Positions 1-11,944 of a stretch of DNA of 64,000 nucleotides are shown here, piece by piece. Origin of the DNA: Streptomyces drozdowiczii (GTDB lineage Bacteria > Actinomycetota > Actinomycetes > Streptomycetales > Streptomycetaceae); contig NZ_CP098740.1 in assembly GCF_026167665.1 (NCBI RefSeq), positions 3,348,001 to 3,412,000 of the forward strand, read 5' to 3'. The notes under the pieces are model-generated. The model did no database searches. It was given only the letters and a program-made list of their open reading frames with translations, and was not told the origin of the DNA. The first letter of the stretch is position 1; the number at the start of each line of letters is the position of its first letter. The position numbers and the translations under genes were made by a program.

Positions 1-1111
1 GCTTGTCGGTGCGTACCCCGACCGAGGCGAGCCAGGACCGCAGCGGCCCGGCGTCGCCGTCCTCGATCAGGCTGAGGACGGGGCTGCCCAGGTCCGCGCG
101 GCGCTCGCCGTCGACCAGCAGCGTGGGCCCGTCGAGCCAGTCCAGGCCGGGCGCCGCGCCCGCCGTGTCCACGGCGGCGCAGCAGACCATGGCCGCGACG
201 TGGTCGGCGAGCAGTTCGGTGCCGGTACGGGGCGGCTGGAGCGGGAAGAGGGGGAGCGGGTCGGGGCCCCAGAGCGCGAGGAGGTCGTCGCCGGGGGCGG
301 GGCTCGGTGCGGGGCCCGGGCTGAGGGCCTCCGCGCCAGGGCCGCCCGGGCCCGCGTCGCCCGGGCCCGCTGAGGCACCGGGGCCGCTCGCGCCGCCCAC
401 GCCCACGTCCTGGCCGGACGGATTGACCCGCTCCTGCGCCGCGGCCTCCTCGCGGGCCACGGCCGCGAGGATCCCGGCCGCCAGCTCCTCGCCTCCGGCC
501 TCCCCCGCCTCCAGGTGCTCGACCACACGGGCCAGCGTGGGCACCCCGCCGACGGCGGCGGCGGGCGGAACGCCCATGGCGTCCAGGACGCGGTGCAGCC
601 GGGCCGCCTCCGAGCGCCACTTCCGGTCGACCACCTCGTCCGGATACTGCTGCCAGTCCACCGGGGACCAGTCGGGGCCGGTCCCGGCGGGCCCGCCGTG
701 GAAGAGCCGGGCCGCCAGCAGGGACGCCGCCTCGTCGGCCGCTCCCGGCTCCTCCAGGAGGTCGCAGGCGGGCCGCTCGCCGAGCCGGGAGGCGTACCCC
801 TCGGCCAGCCGGTCGCGGCGGGACAGCTCGGTGAGCGCGGCGACGACGCCCGCGTCCAGCTGCGAGGGCCAGCGGCCCATCCGCCAGGCGGGCAGCGCGA
901 CCCGGGTCAGCAGCCGGTCCCAGCCGGCGTAGGCGAGGCCCACCTGCTCCTGCGCGACGATCCGCAGCCCGTAGTCCACTTCCCGGGCGCGCGAGGACGC
1001 GGCGGCGGCGACCCCCCGCTCCATCTCCGCGGCATGACCCCGACAGCTGCGCAGCAGTATCCGGGCGATCCGCCCGACGAAGACGCGCGGCAGCCGCAGG
1101 GCCCGGCTCAC
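1..1111 (-). CDS. C-terminal part of a degenerate M48-like membrane protein, runs off the window
   Basis: This reading frame is open from a GTG at 1111 (overlapping the stop of the upstream part as GTGA) to the left edge, so about 370 residues are visible and the true end lies outside. It starts VSRALRLPRVFVGRIARILL and holds an ERGVAAAASSRAREVDYGL segment placed where M48 peptidases carry the post-HExxH helix with Glu and Asp. A Gly-Pro-Ala-rich linker covers roughly 310-430 and an ordered C-terminal part follows. No zinc motif is visible. It is either a separate translationally coupled gene or, more likely, the second half of the gene at 1108-1821 after a one-base frame change. Function unknown; a pseudopeptidase role is an inference. 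Confidence 0.5.
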   Translation of the reverse strand, partial: MSRALRLPRVFVGRIARILLRSCRGHAAEMERGVAAAASSRAREVDYGLRIVAQEQVGLAYAGWDRLLTRVALPAWRMGRWPSQLDAGVVAALTELSRRDRLAEGYASRLGERPACDLLEEPGAADEAASLLAARLFHGGPAGTGPDWSPVDWQQYPDEVVDRKWRSEAARLHRVLDAMGVPPAAAVGGVPTLARVVEHLEAGEAGGEELAAGILAAVAREEAAAQERVNPSGQDVGVGGASGPGASAGPGDAGPGGPGAEALSPGPAPSPAPGDDLLALWGPDPLPLFPLQPPRTGTELLADHVAAMVCCAAVDTAGAAPGLDWLDGPTLLVDGERRADLGSPVLSLIEDGDAGPLRSWLASVGVRTDK

Positions 1112-1821
1112 CGCCCCCGGGCGGGCGCGGCGCCATCGGCGACCGCCCCGTCCAGGCCCCGGACGAAGCGCCGGGCGGCGGCTATGTCGGGCTGGGCGGA
1201 GGCGCTGGTGCCCGCCACGACCGGGGCGAGCAGGGCGCGCAGCTCGGCGACCCGCATCCACCACAGGAACGGTGAGCCGATGACCAGCACGGGGGCCGCC
1301 GCCACCCGCCGGGCCGGGCCGCCGGCCGCCGGGTGGGAGCGGTCCTCGAGCCAGCTGTCGCAGTCGGGTGTGAGGGCTATGGCCGAGGGCGCCGGCACGT
1401 CGAGCCGCTCCGCCAGCTCGCGGACCAGGCGGTAGAGGTCGGGCGCCGCCGACTCGCTCAGCGGGACGGTCGGGCTGACCGCGGGCTTCGCCCGTATGAC
1501 CGCGAGCGCGACGGCTCCCGCGACCAGCAGGACCACGACCGCGCAGACGGCCACGGCCCAGCGCGCCGCGTCCCAGCCGTCGCCGTCCGCGAACCCTCGC
1601 GCGCCCGCGGCGAACAGCACCACGGCCAGCGCGGCAGGGCAGCAGCGCGACCGCCGCCGCCCTGCCGCGGATGCGCAGCAGGACGAGCGCCCGGGCCCGC
1701 GCTGCCCGCGCACCCGGCTCCTCACCCGTACCGGTACCGGACACGGCTGGACCTCACCCCCTCTGCCCCCACGGCGGTGTTGCTCACTCCCCCACTGTGG
1801 CACCCGCCACTGACATCGCAA
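1108..1821 (-). CDS. N-terminal part of an M48-like membrane protein (frame change at its end)
   Basis: The frame encodes one clear membrane helix (AVAVCAVVVLLVAGAVALAV) and then a peptidase-M48-like segment, YRLVRELAERLDVPAPSAIAL followed by PVLVIGSPFLWWM and VAELRALLAPVVAG. The last stretch occupies the place of the HExxH zinc helix, but both His and the Glu are absent, so it is probably catalytically dead. The N-terminus is doubtful: the frame before about 1640 is Arg/Cys-rich, whereas the neighbouring frame gives a hydrophobic VLLRIRGRAAAVALLP that would extend a first membrane helix, which suggests a second one-base error. It lies 165 bases downstream of purD on the same strand. Confidence 0.45.
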   Translation of the reverse strand: MRCQWRVPQWGSEQHRRGGRGGEVQPCPVPVRVRSRVRGQRGPGRSSCCASAAGRRRSRCCPAALAVVLFAAGARGFADGDGWDAARWAVAVCAVVVLLVAGAVALAVIRAKPAVSPTVPLSESAAPDLYRLVRELAERLDVPAPSAIALTPDCDSWLEDRSHPAAGGPARRVAAAPVLVIGSPFLWWMRVAELRALLAPVVAGTSASAQPDIAAARRFVRGLDGAVADGAAPARGR

Positions 1822-1985
1822 TGCCGGTGGGCCAAGTGCCGGAACGCTTGCGCCGCACCCTAGTTGGGGGTGCGGCGGGCGTCATCCGGATGGCTCAGCC
1901 GTCACTCGATGGAATGGCTTTGGTCAAAGGTGTTGAGGTGTGAGGGGTCAGCGGGGTACGGGCCTGAGCCCGCCGCGCGCCCGGC

Positions 1986-3254
1986 TCAGGCTCCGGCGGC
2001 CGCCGCGTCCTCCGCGGCCTTCTTCGCGATGTCCGAGCGGAGCTGGGAACCGTCGAGCCGGATCCGCGCCGCCGCCGCGTATGCGCGCTCACGGGCGCCC
2101 GCGAGGTCGTCGGCGGTCGCCGTCACGGACAGCACCCGGCCGCCCGCGCTGACGATCGTGTCGCCGTCGCGCTTGGTGCCGGCGTGCAGCACATACGCGT
2201 GCGGGGCGTCCTGCGCCGCGACCTCGTCCAGCCCCTCGATCGGGTCGCCCGTGCGCGGGGTGTCCGGGTAGTTGTGCGAGGCGATGACCACGGTGACGGC
2301 GGCCTCGTCGCGCCATGCCAGGGGCGGCAGCTCGTCCAGGGTGCCGTTGGCGGAACCGAGCAGCACACCGGCGAGCGGCGTGCGCAGGCGCGCCAGGACG
2401 ACCTGGGTCTCCGGGTCGCCGAACCGGGCGTTGAACTCGATGACCCGCACCCCGCGCGAGGTGATCGCGAGGCCCGCGTACAGCAGCCCCGAGAACGGCG
2501 TACCGCGCCTGCGCAGCTCGTCCACGGTCGGCTGGAGCACCGATTCCATGACCTCGTCGACCAGCTTGGGGTCGGCCCACGGCAGAGGGGAGTACGCGCC
2601 CATGCCGCCGGTGTTCGGGCCCTCGTCGCCGTCGAGCGCGCGCTTGAAGTCCTGGGCGGGCTGGAGAGGCAGCACGGTGGTGCCGTCGGTGATGGCGAAG
2701 AGGCTCACCTCGGGGCCGTCGAGGAACTCCTCGATGACCACCCGGTCGCAGGCCAGCGCGTGGGCGCGGGCCACCTCGACGTCCTCGGTCACGACGACGC
2801 CCTTGCCCGCGGCCAGACCGTCGTCCTTGACCACGTAGGGGGCGCCGAACGCGTCGAGGGCGCTGTCGATCTCGGCGGGCGTGGTGCACACGTAGCTGCG
2901 GGCGGTGGGCACGCCCGCCCCGGCCATGACGTCCTTGGCGAACGCCTTCGAGCCCTCCAGCTGCGCGGCGGCGGCGGACGGGCCGAAGCACGGGATGCCC
3001 GCGGCGCGCACCGAGTCGGCGACACCGGCGACGAGCGGCGCCTCCGGGCCGACGACCACCAGCCCGACGCCCAGCTCGGCGGCGAGGCGCGCGACGGCGA
3101 CGCCGTTGAGGGCGTCGACCGGGTGCAGTTCGGCCACCTCTGCGATGCCGGCGTTGCCGGGGGCGCAGTACAGATCGGTGACGTCGGGGTCGAGGGACAG
3201 AGAGCGGCACAGGGCGTGTTCGCGGGCGCCGCCGCCGATGACGAGGACCTTCAC
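1986..3254 (-). CDS. purD: Phosphoribosylamine-glycine ligase
   Basis: PurD is the ATP-grasp ligase that joins 5-phosphoribosylamine and glycine to make GAR in de novo purine synthesis (cytosol). The 422-aa product opens with [15 protein letters not shown] (GGGAREHA fold signature), carries the ATP-grasp segment [15 protein letters not shown], and has the family signature [13 protein letters not shown] and RFGDPETQ. I chose the GTG at 3254 because it precedes the conserved N-terminus directly; the open frame continues upstream only as low-complexity sequence antisense to dnaX. Length is typical. It lies 71 bases downstream of dnaX on the same strand. Confidence 0.96.
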   Translation of the reverse strand: MKVLVIGGGAREHALCRSLSLDPDVTDLYCAPGNAGIAEVAELHPVDALNGVAVARLAAELGVGLVVVGPEAPLVAGVADSVRAAGIPCFGPSAAAAQLEGSKAFAKDVMAGAGVPTARSYVCTTPAEIDSALDAFGAPYVVKDDGLAAGKGVVVTEDVEVARAHALACDRVVIEEFLDGPEVSLFAITDGTTVLPLQPAQDFKRALDGDEGPNTGGMGAYSPLPWADPKLVDEVMESVLQPTVDELRRRGTPFSGLLYAGLAITSRGVRVIEFNARFGDPETQVVLARLRTPLAGVLLGSANGTLDELPPLAWRDEAAVTVVIASHNYPDTPRTGDPIEGLDEVAAQDAPHAYVLHAGTKRDGDTIVSAGGRVLSVTATADDLAGARERAYAAAARIRLDGSQLRSDIAKKAAEDAAAAGA

Positions 3255-3325
3255 GGGGTGCAGCCTAGCCGCCGGGGCGCGGCACCCTTGACGGCCGCCG
3301 GTCCGTGGACAGGGCGGCGGCCCGT

Positions 3326-5509
3326 CTACTCGTTGTTGTACTCCTCGACCACCGTGGCACCCAGCTCGCGGACGATCAGCTCGTGTCCGGAGAGGGCGGA
3401 GTCGACCAGGTCGGGGTCGTCGGCCTCCGGGATGTCGTCCTCGGGGGCGACCGGCTGGGGCGCCTCGGGGGCCGCGTAGGAGGCGGGCGGCGGCCCGGCC
3501 GGGGAGCCGGAGCCGGGGCCCGGCTGCTGCGGGGCGGACGCGGGCGACGGGGCCGGGGCGGGCGCGGGGGCTGCGGGCCGCTCGTATGGCTGCGGCGCGG
3601 GGACGGCGGGGCGCTGCGGCGCGGCGGGCGGTGGGCTGTAGGGGCGCTGGCCGCCGCCGGACGGGGGCTGTGCGGGCTGCCCGGCGCCGCCCGACGGGTC
3701 GACGATCGCCTCGATCTTCCACTGGGCGTTGAACTGCTCCGCCAGCGCCTGCCGCAGCACGTCCTCGCTGCCGCTGCTCGTGAAGTTGTCCCGCGCACCG
3801 GCGTTGAGGAAGCCGATCTGCAGGGTGCTGCCGTCGAACCCGGTCACCTGGGCGTTCTGGCTGAGGAGGATCCATGTGAAACGTCGGCGGTTCTTCACCG
3901 CCTCCAGGATGTCGGGCCACATGGTGCGCACCTGGCCGGCGCCCTGCGCCATGCCGGGAGCGGTCTCGGGCACCGCGGCGGGGGGCCCGGCGGGGCGGGG
4001 GCCCGGCGGGGGCGCTCTGCGGGGCCGGTGCGGGGGTGCGGCCGGGCGCGGCCGCGGTGGGCCAGCCACCGGGTCGGCGCCCCTGGTCCGGGGCGGACGG
4101 GGCGGACGCCGCAGCGGGCCAGGCACCTGGCCGCTGCCCGGCGGCGGGCGCCTCGGCGGGCGGCGGTGTCGGCACGGGGGCGGGGGGCGGGGCCTGGGGC
4201 GCGACCGGGGCCGGGGCGGGAGGCTGCGCGTCGCCCCGGGCGGCGGCGGGCCCGGTGTCCGGCTGGGGGCGGGCGGGACCGGTGCGTGGGCGAGGGCCTC
4301 GGGGCCGGGCACGTACCCCATGGCGGGGCCGGGGCCGGTGGTGGCGAAGGAGGCGCCCCGCTCCAGCCGGTCCAGCCGGGCCTGCAGGGAGCGCTCGTCG
4401 TCGAAGGCGGCGGGCAGCAGGACCCGGGCGCAGATGAGCTCGACCTGGAGGCGCGGCGAGGTGGCGCCGCGCATCTCCGTAAGCCCCTCGTTGACCAGGT
4501 CGGCGGCGCGGCTCAACTCGGCGGCCCCGAACACGGACGCCTGGGCCTGCATCCGCTCCACGACGTCGGCGGGCGCGTCGATCAGCCCCTTCTCGCCGGC
4601 GTCCGGGACGGCGGCCAGGATCACCAGGTCGCGCAGCCGCTCCAGCAGGTCGGCGACGAACCGGCGCGGGTCGTTGCCCCCCTCGATGACCCGGTCCACG
4701 ACCTCGAAGGCGGCGGCCCCGTCGCCCGCCGCGAAGGCGTCCACGATCGAGTCGAGCAGGGAGCCGTCCGTATAGCCGAGGAGTGCCGTCGCCATGGCGT
4801 ACGTCACGCCCTCGTCGCCCGCGCCGGCGAGCAGCTGGTCCATGACGGACATCGAGTCACGCACGGACCCGGCCCCGGCGCGCACGACGAGCGGCAGGAC
4901 GCCGTCGTCCACATGGCTGTTCTCCCGGCCGCAGACCTCGGCGAGGTAGTCGCGCAGGGTCCCGGGGGGCACGAGGCGGAACGGATAGTGGTGCGTACGC
5001 GACCGGATGGTCCCGATGACCTTCTCGGGCTCCGTGGTCGCGAAGATGAACTTCAGGTGCTCCGGCGGCTCCTCCACCACCTTCAGCAGGGCGTTGAACC
5101 CCGCCGACGTCACCATGTGCGCCTCGTCGATGATGTAGATCTTGTAACGACTCGACGCGGGCCCGAAGAACGCCTTCTCCCGCAGATCACGGGCGTCGTC
5201 CACGCCACCGTGCGAAGCGGCGTCGATCTCGATCACGTCGATGGACCCCGGCCCGTTGCGCGCCAGGTCCTGGCAGGACTGGCACTCCCCGCAGGGCGTG
5301 GGCGTGGGCCCCTGCTCGCAGTTCAGACAGCGGGCCAGGATGCGCGCACTGGTCGTCTTGCCGCAGCCTCGCGGGCCGCTGAACAGGTACGCGTGATTGA
5401 CCCGGTTGTTCCGCAGGGCCTGCTGGAGCGGGTCAGTGACATGCTCCTGACCGATGACCTCGGCGAACGACTCGGGGCGGTAGCGGCGGTACAGCGCAAG
5501 GGACGACAC
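3326..5509 (-). CDS. dnaX: DNA polymerase III subunit gamma/tau
   Basis: This is the clamp-loader ATPase of the replicative polymerase. From the GTG at 5509 it reads VSSLALYRRYRPESFAEVIG, then Walker A GPRGCGKTT, a four-Cys zinc module (CLNCEQG...CGECQSC), Walker B IIDEAH and the sensor/lid helices up to about residue 370. A Pro/Ala linker and a tau-like C-terminal domain (TMWPDILEAVKNRRRFTWILL) follow. Between about 4,270 and 4,000 the frame turns into an Arg/Pro-rich string, while the adjacent frame gives a natural Ala-Pro-Gln linker. One missing C near 4,275 (C5 to C6) moves into that frame, and further small errors near 4,000 must return it. The net length stays in frame, so the ATPase and C-terminal domains are intact. 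Confidence 0.95.
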   Translation of the reverse strand: MSSLALYRRYRPESFAEVIGQEHVTDPLQQALRNNRVNHAYLFSGPRGCGKTTSARILARCLNCEQGPTPTPCGECQSCQDLARNGPGSIDVIEIDAASHGGVDDARDLREKAFFGPASSRYKIYIIDEAHMVTSAGFNALLKVVEEPPEHLKFIFATTEPEKVIGTIRSRTHHYPFRLVPPGTLRDYLAEVCGRENSHVDDGVLPLVVRAGAGSVRDSMSVMDQLLAGAGDEGVTYAMATALLGYTDGSLLDSIVDAFAAGDGAAAFEVVDRVIEGGNDPRRFVADLLERLRDLVILAAVPDAGEKGLIDAPADVVERMQAQASVFGAAELSRAADLVNEGLTEMRGATSPRLQVELICARVLLPAAFDDERSLQARLDRLERGASFATTGPGPAMGYVPGPEALAHAPVPPAPSRTPGPPPPGATRSLPPRPRSRPRPRPPPPCRHRRPPRRPPPGSGQVPGPLRRPPRPPRTRGADPVAGPPRPRPAAPPHRPRRAPPPGPRPAGPPAAVPETAPGMAQGAGQVRTMWPDILEAVKNRRRFTWILLSQNAQVTGFDGSTLQIGFLNAGARDNFTSSGSEDVLRQALAEQFNAQWKIEAIVDPSGGAGQPAQPPSGGGQRPYSPPPAAPQRPAVPAPQPYERPAAPAPAPAPSPASAPQQPGPGSGSPAGPPPASYAAPEAPQPVAPEDDIPEADDPDLVDSALSGHELIVRELGATVVEEYNNE

Positions 5510-5579
5510 ACCTACGAGGTTATCGGGGCGCACTGACAACCGGCTCCGACCGTGACGGGCACCACCCGCACACGCAAGG

Positions 5580-5667
5580 GCCCCCCACGCACCCGCCAGA
5601 GCCAACCTACCCTTGCTGCCTTCCGGCCCTGGGGGAGTTCAGTCAGATAGCGCCACGTGAGGGGCTG
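5580..5667 (-). ncRNA. ffs: Small bacterial signal recognition particle RNA (4.5S type)
   Basis: Read on the minus strand, the segment contains GGGCCGGAAGGCAGCAAGGG, the conserved helix-8 apex of SRP RNA: a GGAA tetraloop with the asymmetric GCAGCA internal loop that binds Ffh. The flanks (5' CCCCTCACGTGGCGC, 3' GCGGGTGCGTGGGG) pair into the long basal stem. A short SRP RNA gene immediately upstream of dnaX is the known arrangement in Streptomyces. The ends are estimated from the limits of pairing. Confidence 0.88.
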
Positions 5668-5779
5668 ACGCCCACCTTAGCCGATCCCCACCCCCACAAG
5701 TCCACCTCGACCACCACCCCGACCCCTCCCCGGGGAACGGGTTCGCGAGCACTCCTCAACGTCTTGTATTGTTTGCGGC

Positions 5780-5864
5780 GGAGGATTCGCCTAGTGGCCT
5801 AGGGCGCACGCTTGGAAAGCGTGTTGGGGGCAACCCCTCACGAGTTCGAATCTCGTATCCTCCG
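5780..5864 (+). tRNA. tRNA-Ser(GGA)
   Basis: The acceptor stem GGAGGAT pairs with ATCCTCC, followed by discriminator G and a genome-encoded CCA at 5865-5867. The anticodon loop TTGGAAA gives GGA. A long variable arm (GTTGGGGGCAACCCCTC region) and a standard GTTCGAATC T-loop confirm a serine tRNA. It marks the boundary between the conserved arm and the CRISPR-containing island, although no integrase is seen. Confidence 0.97.
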
Positions 5865-5887
5865 CCAGTGCCTCACCGGGCACGATG

Positions 5888-5923
5888 TCGAAGGGCCCCA
5901 CCGCTCGCGGTGGGGCCCTTCGA
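5888..5923 (+). terminator. Hairpin terminator after tRNA-Ser(GGA)
   Basis: A perfect 16-bp stem (CGAAGGGCCCCACCGC type arms) with a tiny loop follows the tRNA by about 20 bases. It lacks a clear T-run, as is usual in Streptomyces. It also faces the end of the cas operon coming from the right, so it may stop both transcripts. Confidence 0.75.
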
Positions 5924-5967
5924 CGTGTGTGGTTGCAGTTGCCCTTCGGGCGCCACCGACCTCGGGT

Positions 5968-9508
<3,541 letters not shown>

Positions 9509-9516
<8 letters not shown>

Positions 9517-11121
9517 GGGCGGTCTCCCCTCGGAGTTCGGCGGGCGCTTTCCGTGCGGTGACGAGGTTTTCGAAGAGCTGTACGGCACGGGCCCGGGCGA
9601 GGTTGTTGTCGGCGCTGAGGAGGTGGAGTGCGTCCAGGCGTTGCAGCAGGTGGGCCCGGGCGGTCTTCAGGAGGAGTGCCGCGTACGCGATGCACGGCTC
9701 GGAGACCGGGTCGTCCTCCTCCGGCCCCCGGTCGATCACCTCGTCCAGCAAGGCGTAGAAGGGCTCCTCGGCGGCGGGCCAGAACATCTGCCGGGCGTCG
9801 AGCCTCGCCACCTGGCCCGCCTCGTCCGCCGTGCGCATCGCCGGAAACGCCGTCTCGGCCGCGATGACGGCCGCCTTCCTCAGGGACCACGCCAGGTACT
9901 CGGCGAGGACGGAGCCCCGGTAGGACGCCTGGTAGAGGTGCCGTTCCATGTGCGGGGCGTACGGGTAGGAGCCGTACGTCCAGATGACCGGCAGCGTCTT
10001 GTTCGCCAGCAGCCCCACGGCCCACAGCTGGTAGGGGGCTCCGGCGTCGTCGCTCCGGAGCCGGAGCGAACGGAGCCGCGCGTACAGCCCCGTACGGTCG
10101 TCGCGGACCGCCCCGTAGAGAGCGTGGGCGTCCTGCCAGAGCGCTCTGGTGGGCGAGGGCCACAGCGGCTTGCGTACACCGCCCGCGGTGGTGGCGAACA
10201 CGGCGTCCTGGGAGTGGCGTTCCTGGTCGATGGCAAGGACTTCACCGGCGCCGATCAGCACTCGGTCCACCATGGTCTGCCCGCCCGGACCGGCTGCGGG
10301 GTGCAGCAGCACCGAACGCCCCAGCGCGCTGTGCAGATCGGCCGGGCCCTCTGGCGTGCGGGGCTCGGACGGGCCCTCGAAGCGCCGACGCCGGAATCCG
10401 TCCGGAGTCGTCCAGGAAGTGTTGAGCGTGCCGGTCGGCCCGTCGGACGGGTAAAGGTTGAGACGCAGCGTCTCACCGAGCGTCCGGCCCAGGGCGACGA
10501 CCCGGATACGGCCGTTGAGCCGGCCGGCGGCGAGGTTGGTCACCTTCGCGCCGAGCCGCTTCCCGGAGATCCTTGCCCGCCCGTAGAGGCCGTACGCATG
10601 CTGGGTGAGCATCGCCCGAAATGCTTCGGCGGCCGGAAGAGGGTGGGCCCGTTCGAGATGGTGGTGGTCGAAATGCTGGTTGTAGTCCCCGGCATGCTCG
10701 ATGACCAACTGGGCTGTCCCTGTACTGGATTCGCCGAAGTCACCGGCCAGCTCGCTGCTCTGGCCCAAGGGGCACTCGGGTGGAACAGGTCCCAGTCGTC
10801 ATCGGGACGCCTGTCCAGCCAGTCGGCGGCCGGCGAGAGATCCCGGCCGCTCTCGATCCAGTCCCGCCACTCCTCGTCCGAGCCCGGGCAGACTCCGGCA
10901 GCGAAGCAGATCGCCAGCAGGTACTCGATAACCGACACCGCCTCGCCCGGCGACGAGCACTCGACCGTGAACAGCTCGTCGGCGTGCCGGAGCAGGGCGC
11001 AGAGCGAGTGATGCGCGGAGTGACCGTCGAGCGTGACGGTGGGAACGCAGGGGGAGTACCGGGGGTCCCAGGCGAAGGGACGGAACGCGGAAGCGGGAAG
11101 GGGGAACGGGTCATCGGACAT
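9509..11121 (-). CDS. cse1: Type I-E Cascade large subunit Cas8e/Cse1, interrupted by a frameshift
   Basis: Cse1 (CasA) recognises the PAM and recruits Cas3. The first about 117 codons from the ATG at 11121 (MSDDPFPLPASAFRP through WDLFHPSAP) are in one frame. The remaining about 420 codons (LGQSSELAGDFGESSTGTAQLVIEH to the end) are in another. The junction is the GGGG at 10769-10772: adding one C on the coding strand gives the continuous reading HPSAPLGQSSEL, which fits the family. The second part has the Cse1 FDHHH segment, QASYRGSVLAEYLAWSLRKAA and a helical-bundle C-terminus. Either the gene is broken or, given the same error in other genes here, a base is missing from the sequence. It is the first gene of the operon; no cas3 precedes it. 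Confidence 0.88.
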
Positions 11122-11175
11122 GCTTCTCCACCACCGTCCTTGGTGCGTGAGCGGCGAACCCGGGAACGCATGAGG

Positions 11176-11409
11176 TCATTCCGGGAGGTGACGTCCCCGC
11201 ACGCGCGGGGAGGAAGGGGCTTCCAGAAAAGTCCGACCGAGTCGCGGGGACACTCCCGCACACGCGGGATGAGGCGTTGTGCCGCTCCTGGAGTCAAGAA
11301 CAGCCACCTGGAAGACGCGGTCGGCAACTCCCCCGACCACTGCGGCGATCACGATGAGTACCAGATCGCCTCCACGCCGTCGCAGCCATCCCCACATGAA
11401 CCTGCCCAT
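11176..11409 (-). CDS. Small membrane protein upstream of the cas operon
   Basis: A 77-aa frame starts at ATG 11409 with a good GGAAGG ribosome site seven bases upstream. It has a Trp/Arg-rich N-terminus (MGRFMWGWLRRRGG) and a membrane helix, DLVLIVIAAVVGGVADRVF, at about residues 15-33. From residue 45 on it reads through the two degenerate CRISPR repeats, giving the HPACAGVSP and SSPRVRGRH strings typical of translated I-E repeats. The ancestral protein probably ended near residue 45-52 and the tail is accidental. Same orientation as the 58-aa gene 187 bases upstream. Function unknown. Confidence 0.5.
   Translation of the reverse strand: MGRFMWGWLRRRGGDLVLIVIAAVVGGVADRVFQVAVLDSRSGTTPHPACAGVSPRLGRTFLEAPSSPRVRGRHLPE
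11188..11277 (-). CRISPR. Vestigial type I-E CRISPR: two degenerate repeats
   Basis: Two hairpin units resemble Streptomyces I-E repeats. One has the core TCCCCGCACGCGCGGGGA (11194-11211) and the other TCCCGCACACGCGGGA (11254-11269), each a stem of 5-6 GC pairs around a four-base loop. Their centres are 59 bases apart, close to the 60-61 bases of one repeat plus one spacer. They have diverged from each other at several positions, so the array looks decayed and may hold a single old spacer. They sit just upstream of cse1. Confidence 0.6.
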
Positions 11410-11595
11410 GAATCAACCTTCCGTATCGACGCCTCGCGCCCCCACCCGTCAGAGCAGGGGGCGTCAACACGGCCGATGAAGCGGGCCGTTCGAGAACCAG
11501 TGAAACCGACGGCGGCGCCCTGCCGCAGCCGTTTCGGGAATTCGGCCCCATCTCTAACCATGACCGTGTCGCGTTACGGACCCGGCACACGCCCC

Positions 11596-11772
11596 TCACC
11601 GCCTTCGCAGTCGAACCAGGATGCCGAGCGTCTTGTGGGCGTCCGCGCGTCGTTCCCGGCTGGGCGCGAGGACTGAGACGAGGACGACGACGAAGAGGGC
11701 ACCCATGTAGATCAGGACGGCGTAACCACTCAACAGCGTGGTGCTGGAAAGCATTTGGGAGATCGGGAACAT
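11596..11772 (-). CDS. 58-aa single-span membrane protein
   Basis: The frame from ATG 11772 (ribosome site GAAGGA seven bases upstream) reads MFPISQMLSSTTLLSGYAVL and continues through IYMGALFVVVLVSVLA, one strong membrane helix at about residues 17-37. It ends in a basic tail (SRERRADAHKTLGILVRLRRR). It lies 172 bases from the divergent start of the large NTPase at 11945 and heads towards the second small membrane gene. Not recognised as a known family. A membrane partner for the neighbouring NTPase is possible but unproven. Confidence 0.6.
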   Translation of the reverse strand: MFPISQMLSSTTLLSGYAVLIYMGALFVVVLVSVLAPSRERRADAHKTLGILVRLRRR

Positions 11773-11944
11773 GTGCCATCCTTCGGTTGGGAGCCGGCCA
11801 CCGGCTGCTGCGGTCAGGGGCTCAGCTTCGGGAAAACAGCGGGTGGCCCACCACCAGCAGCGAGCCCGAATCAGCGATTTCCGCAGCTCAGCGAGTCACA
11901 AGAGAACGGTTCGGCCTTCGGACGGCGCAGGTGGGGGCGATGCG

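Noticed and set aside
1986..4175. A 729-codon open frame that extends purD far upstream, with a Pro/Ala-rich N-terminus.
   Set aside because: The extra part lies over dnaX on the same strand in another frame and is the shifted dnaX linker; purD homology begins at GTG 3254.
3990..4290. A programmed ribosomal frameshift in dnaX, as in E. coli.
   Set aside because: There is no slippery A-rich heptamer or stimulatory layout; the frame leaves and returns within a GC-rich linker, which fits sequence errors better.
3305..5536. A 743-codon open frame on the plus strand.
   Set aside because: It mirrors dnaX codons on the opposite strand, has no domain, and is a GC-bias shadow.
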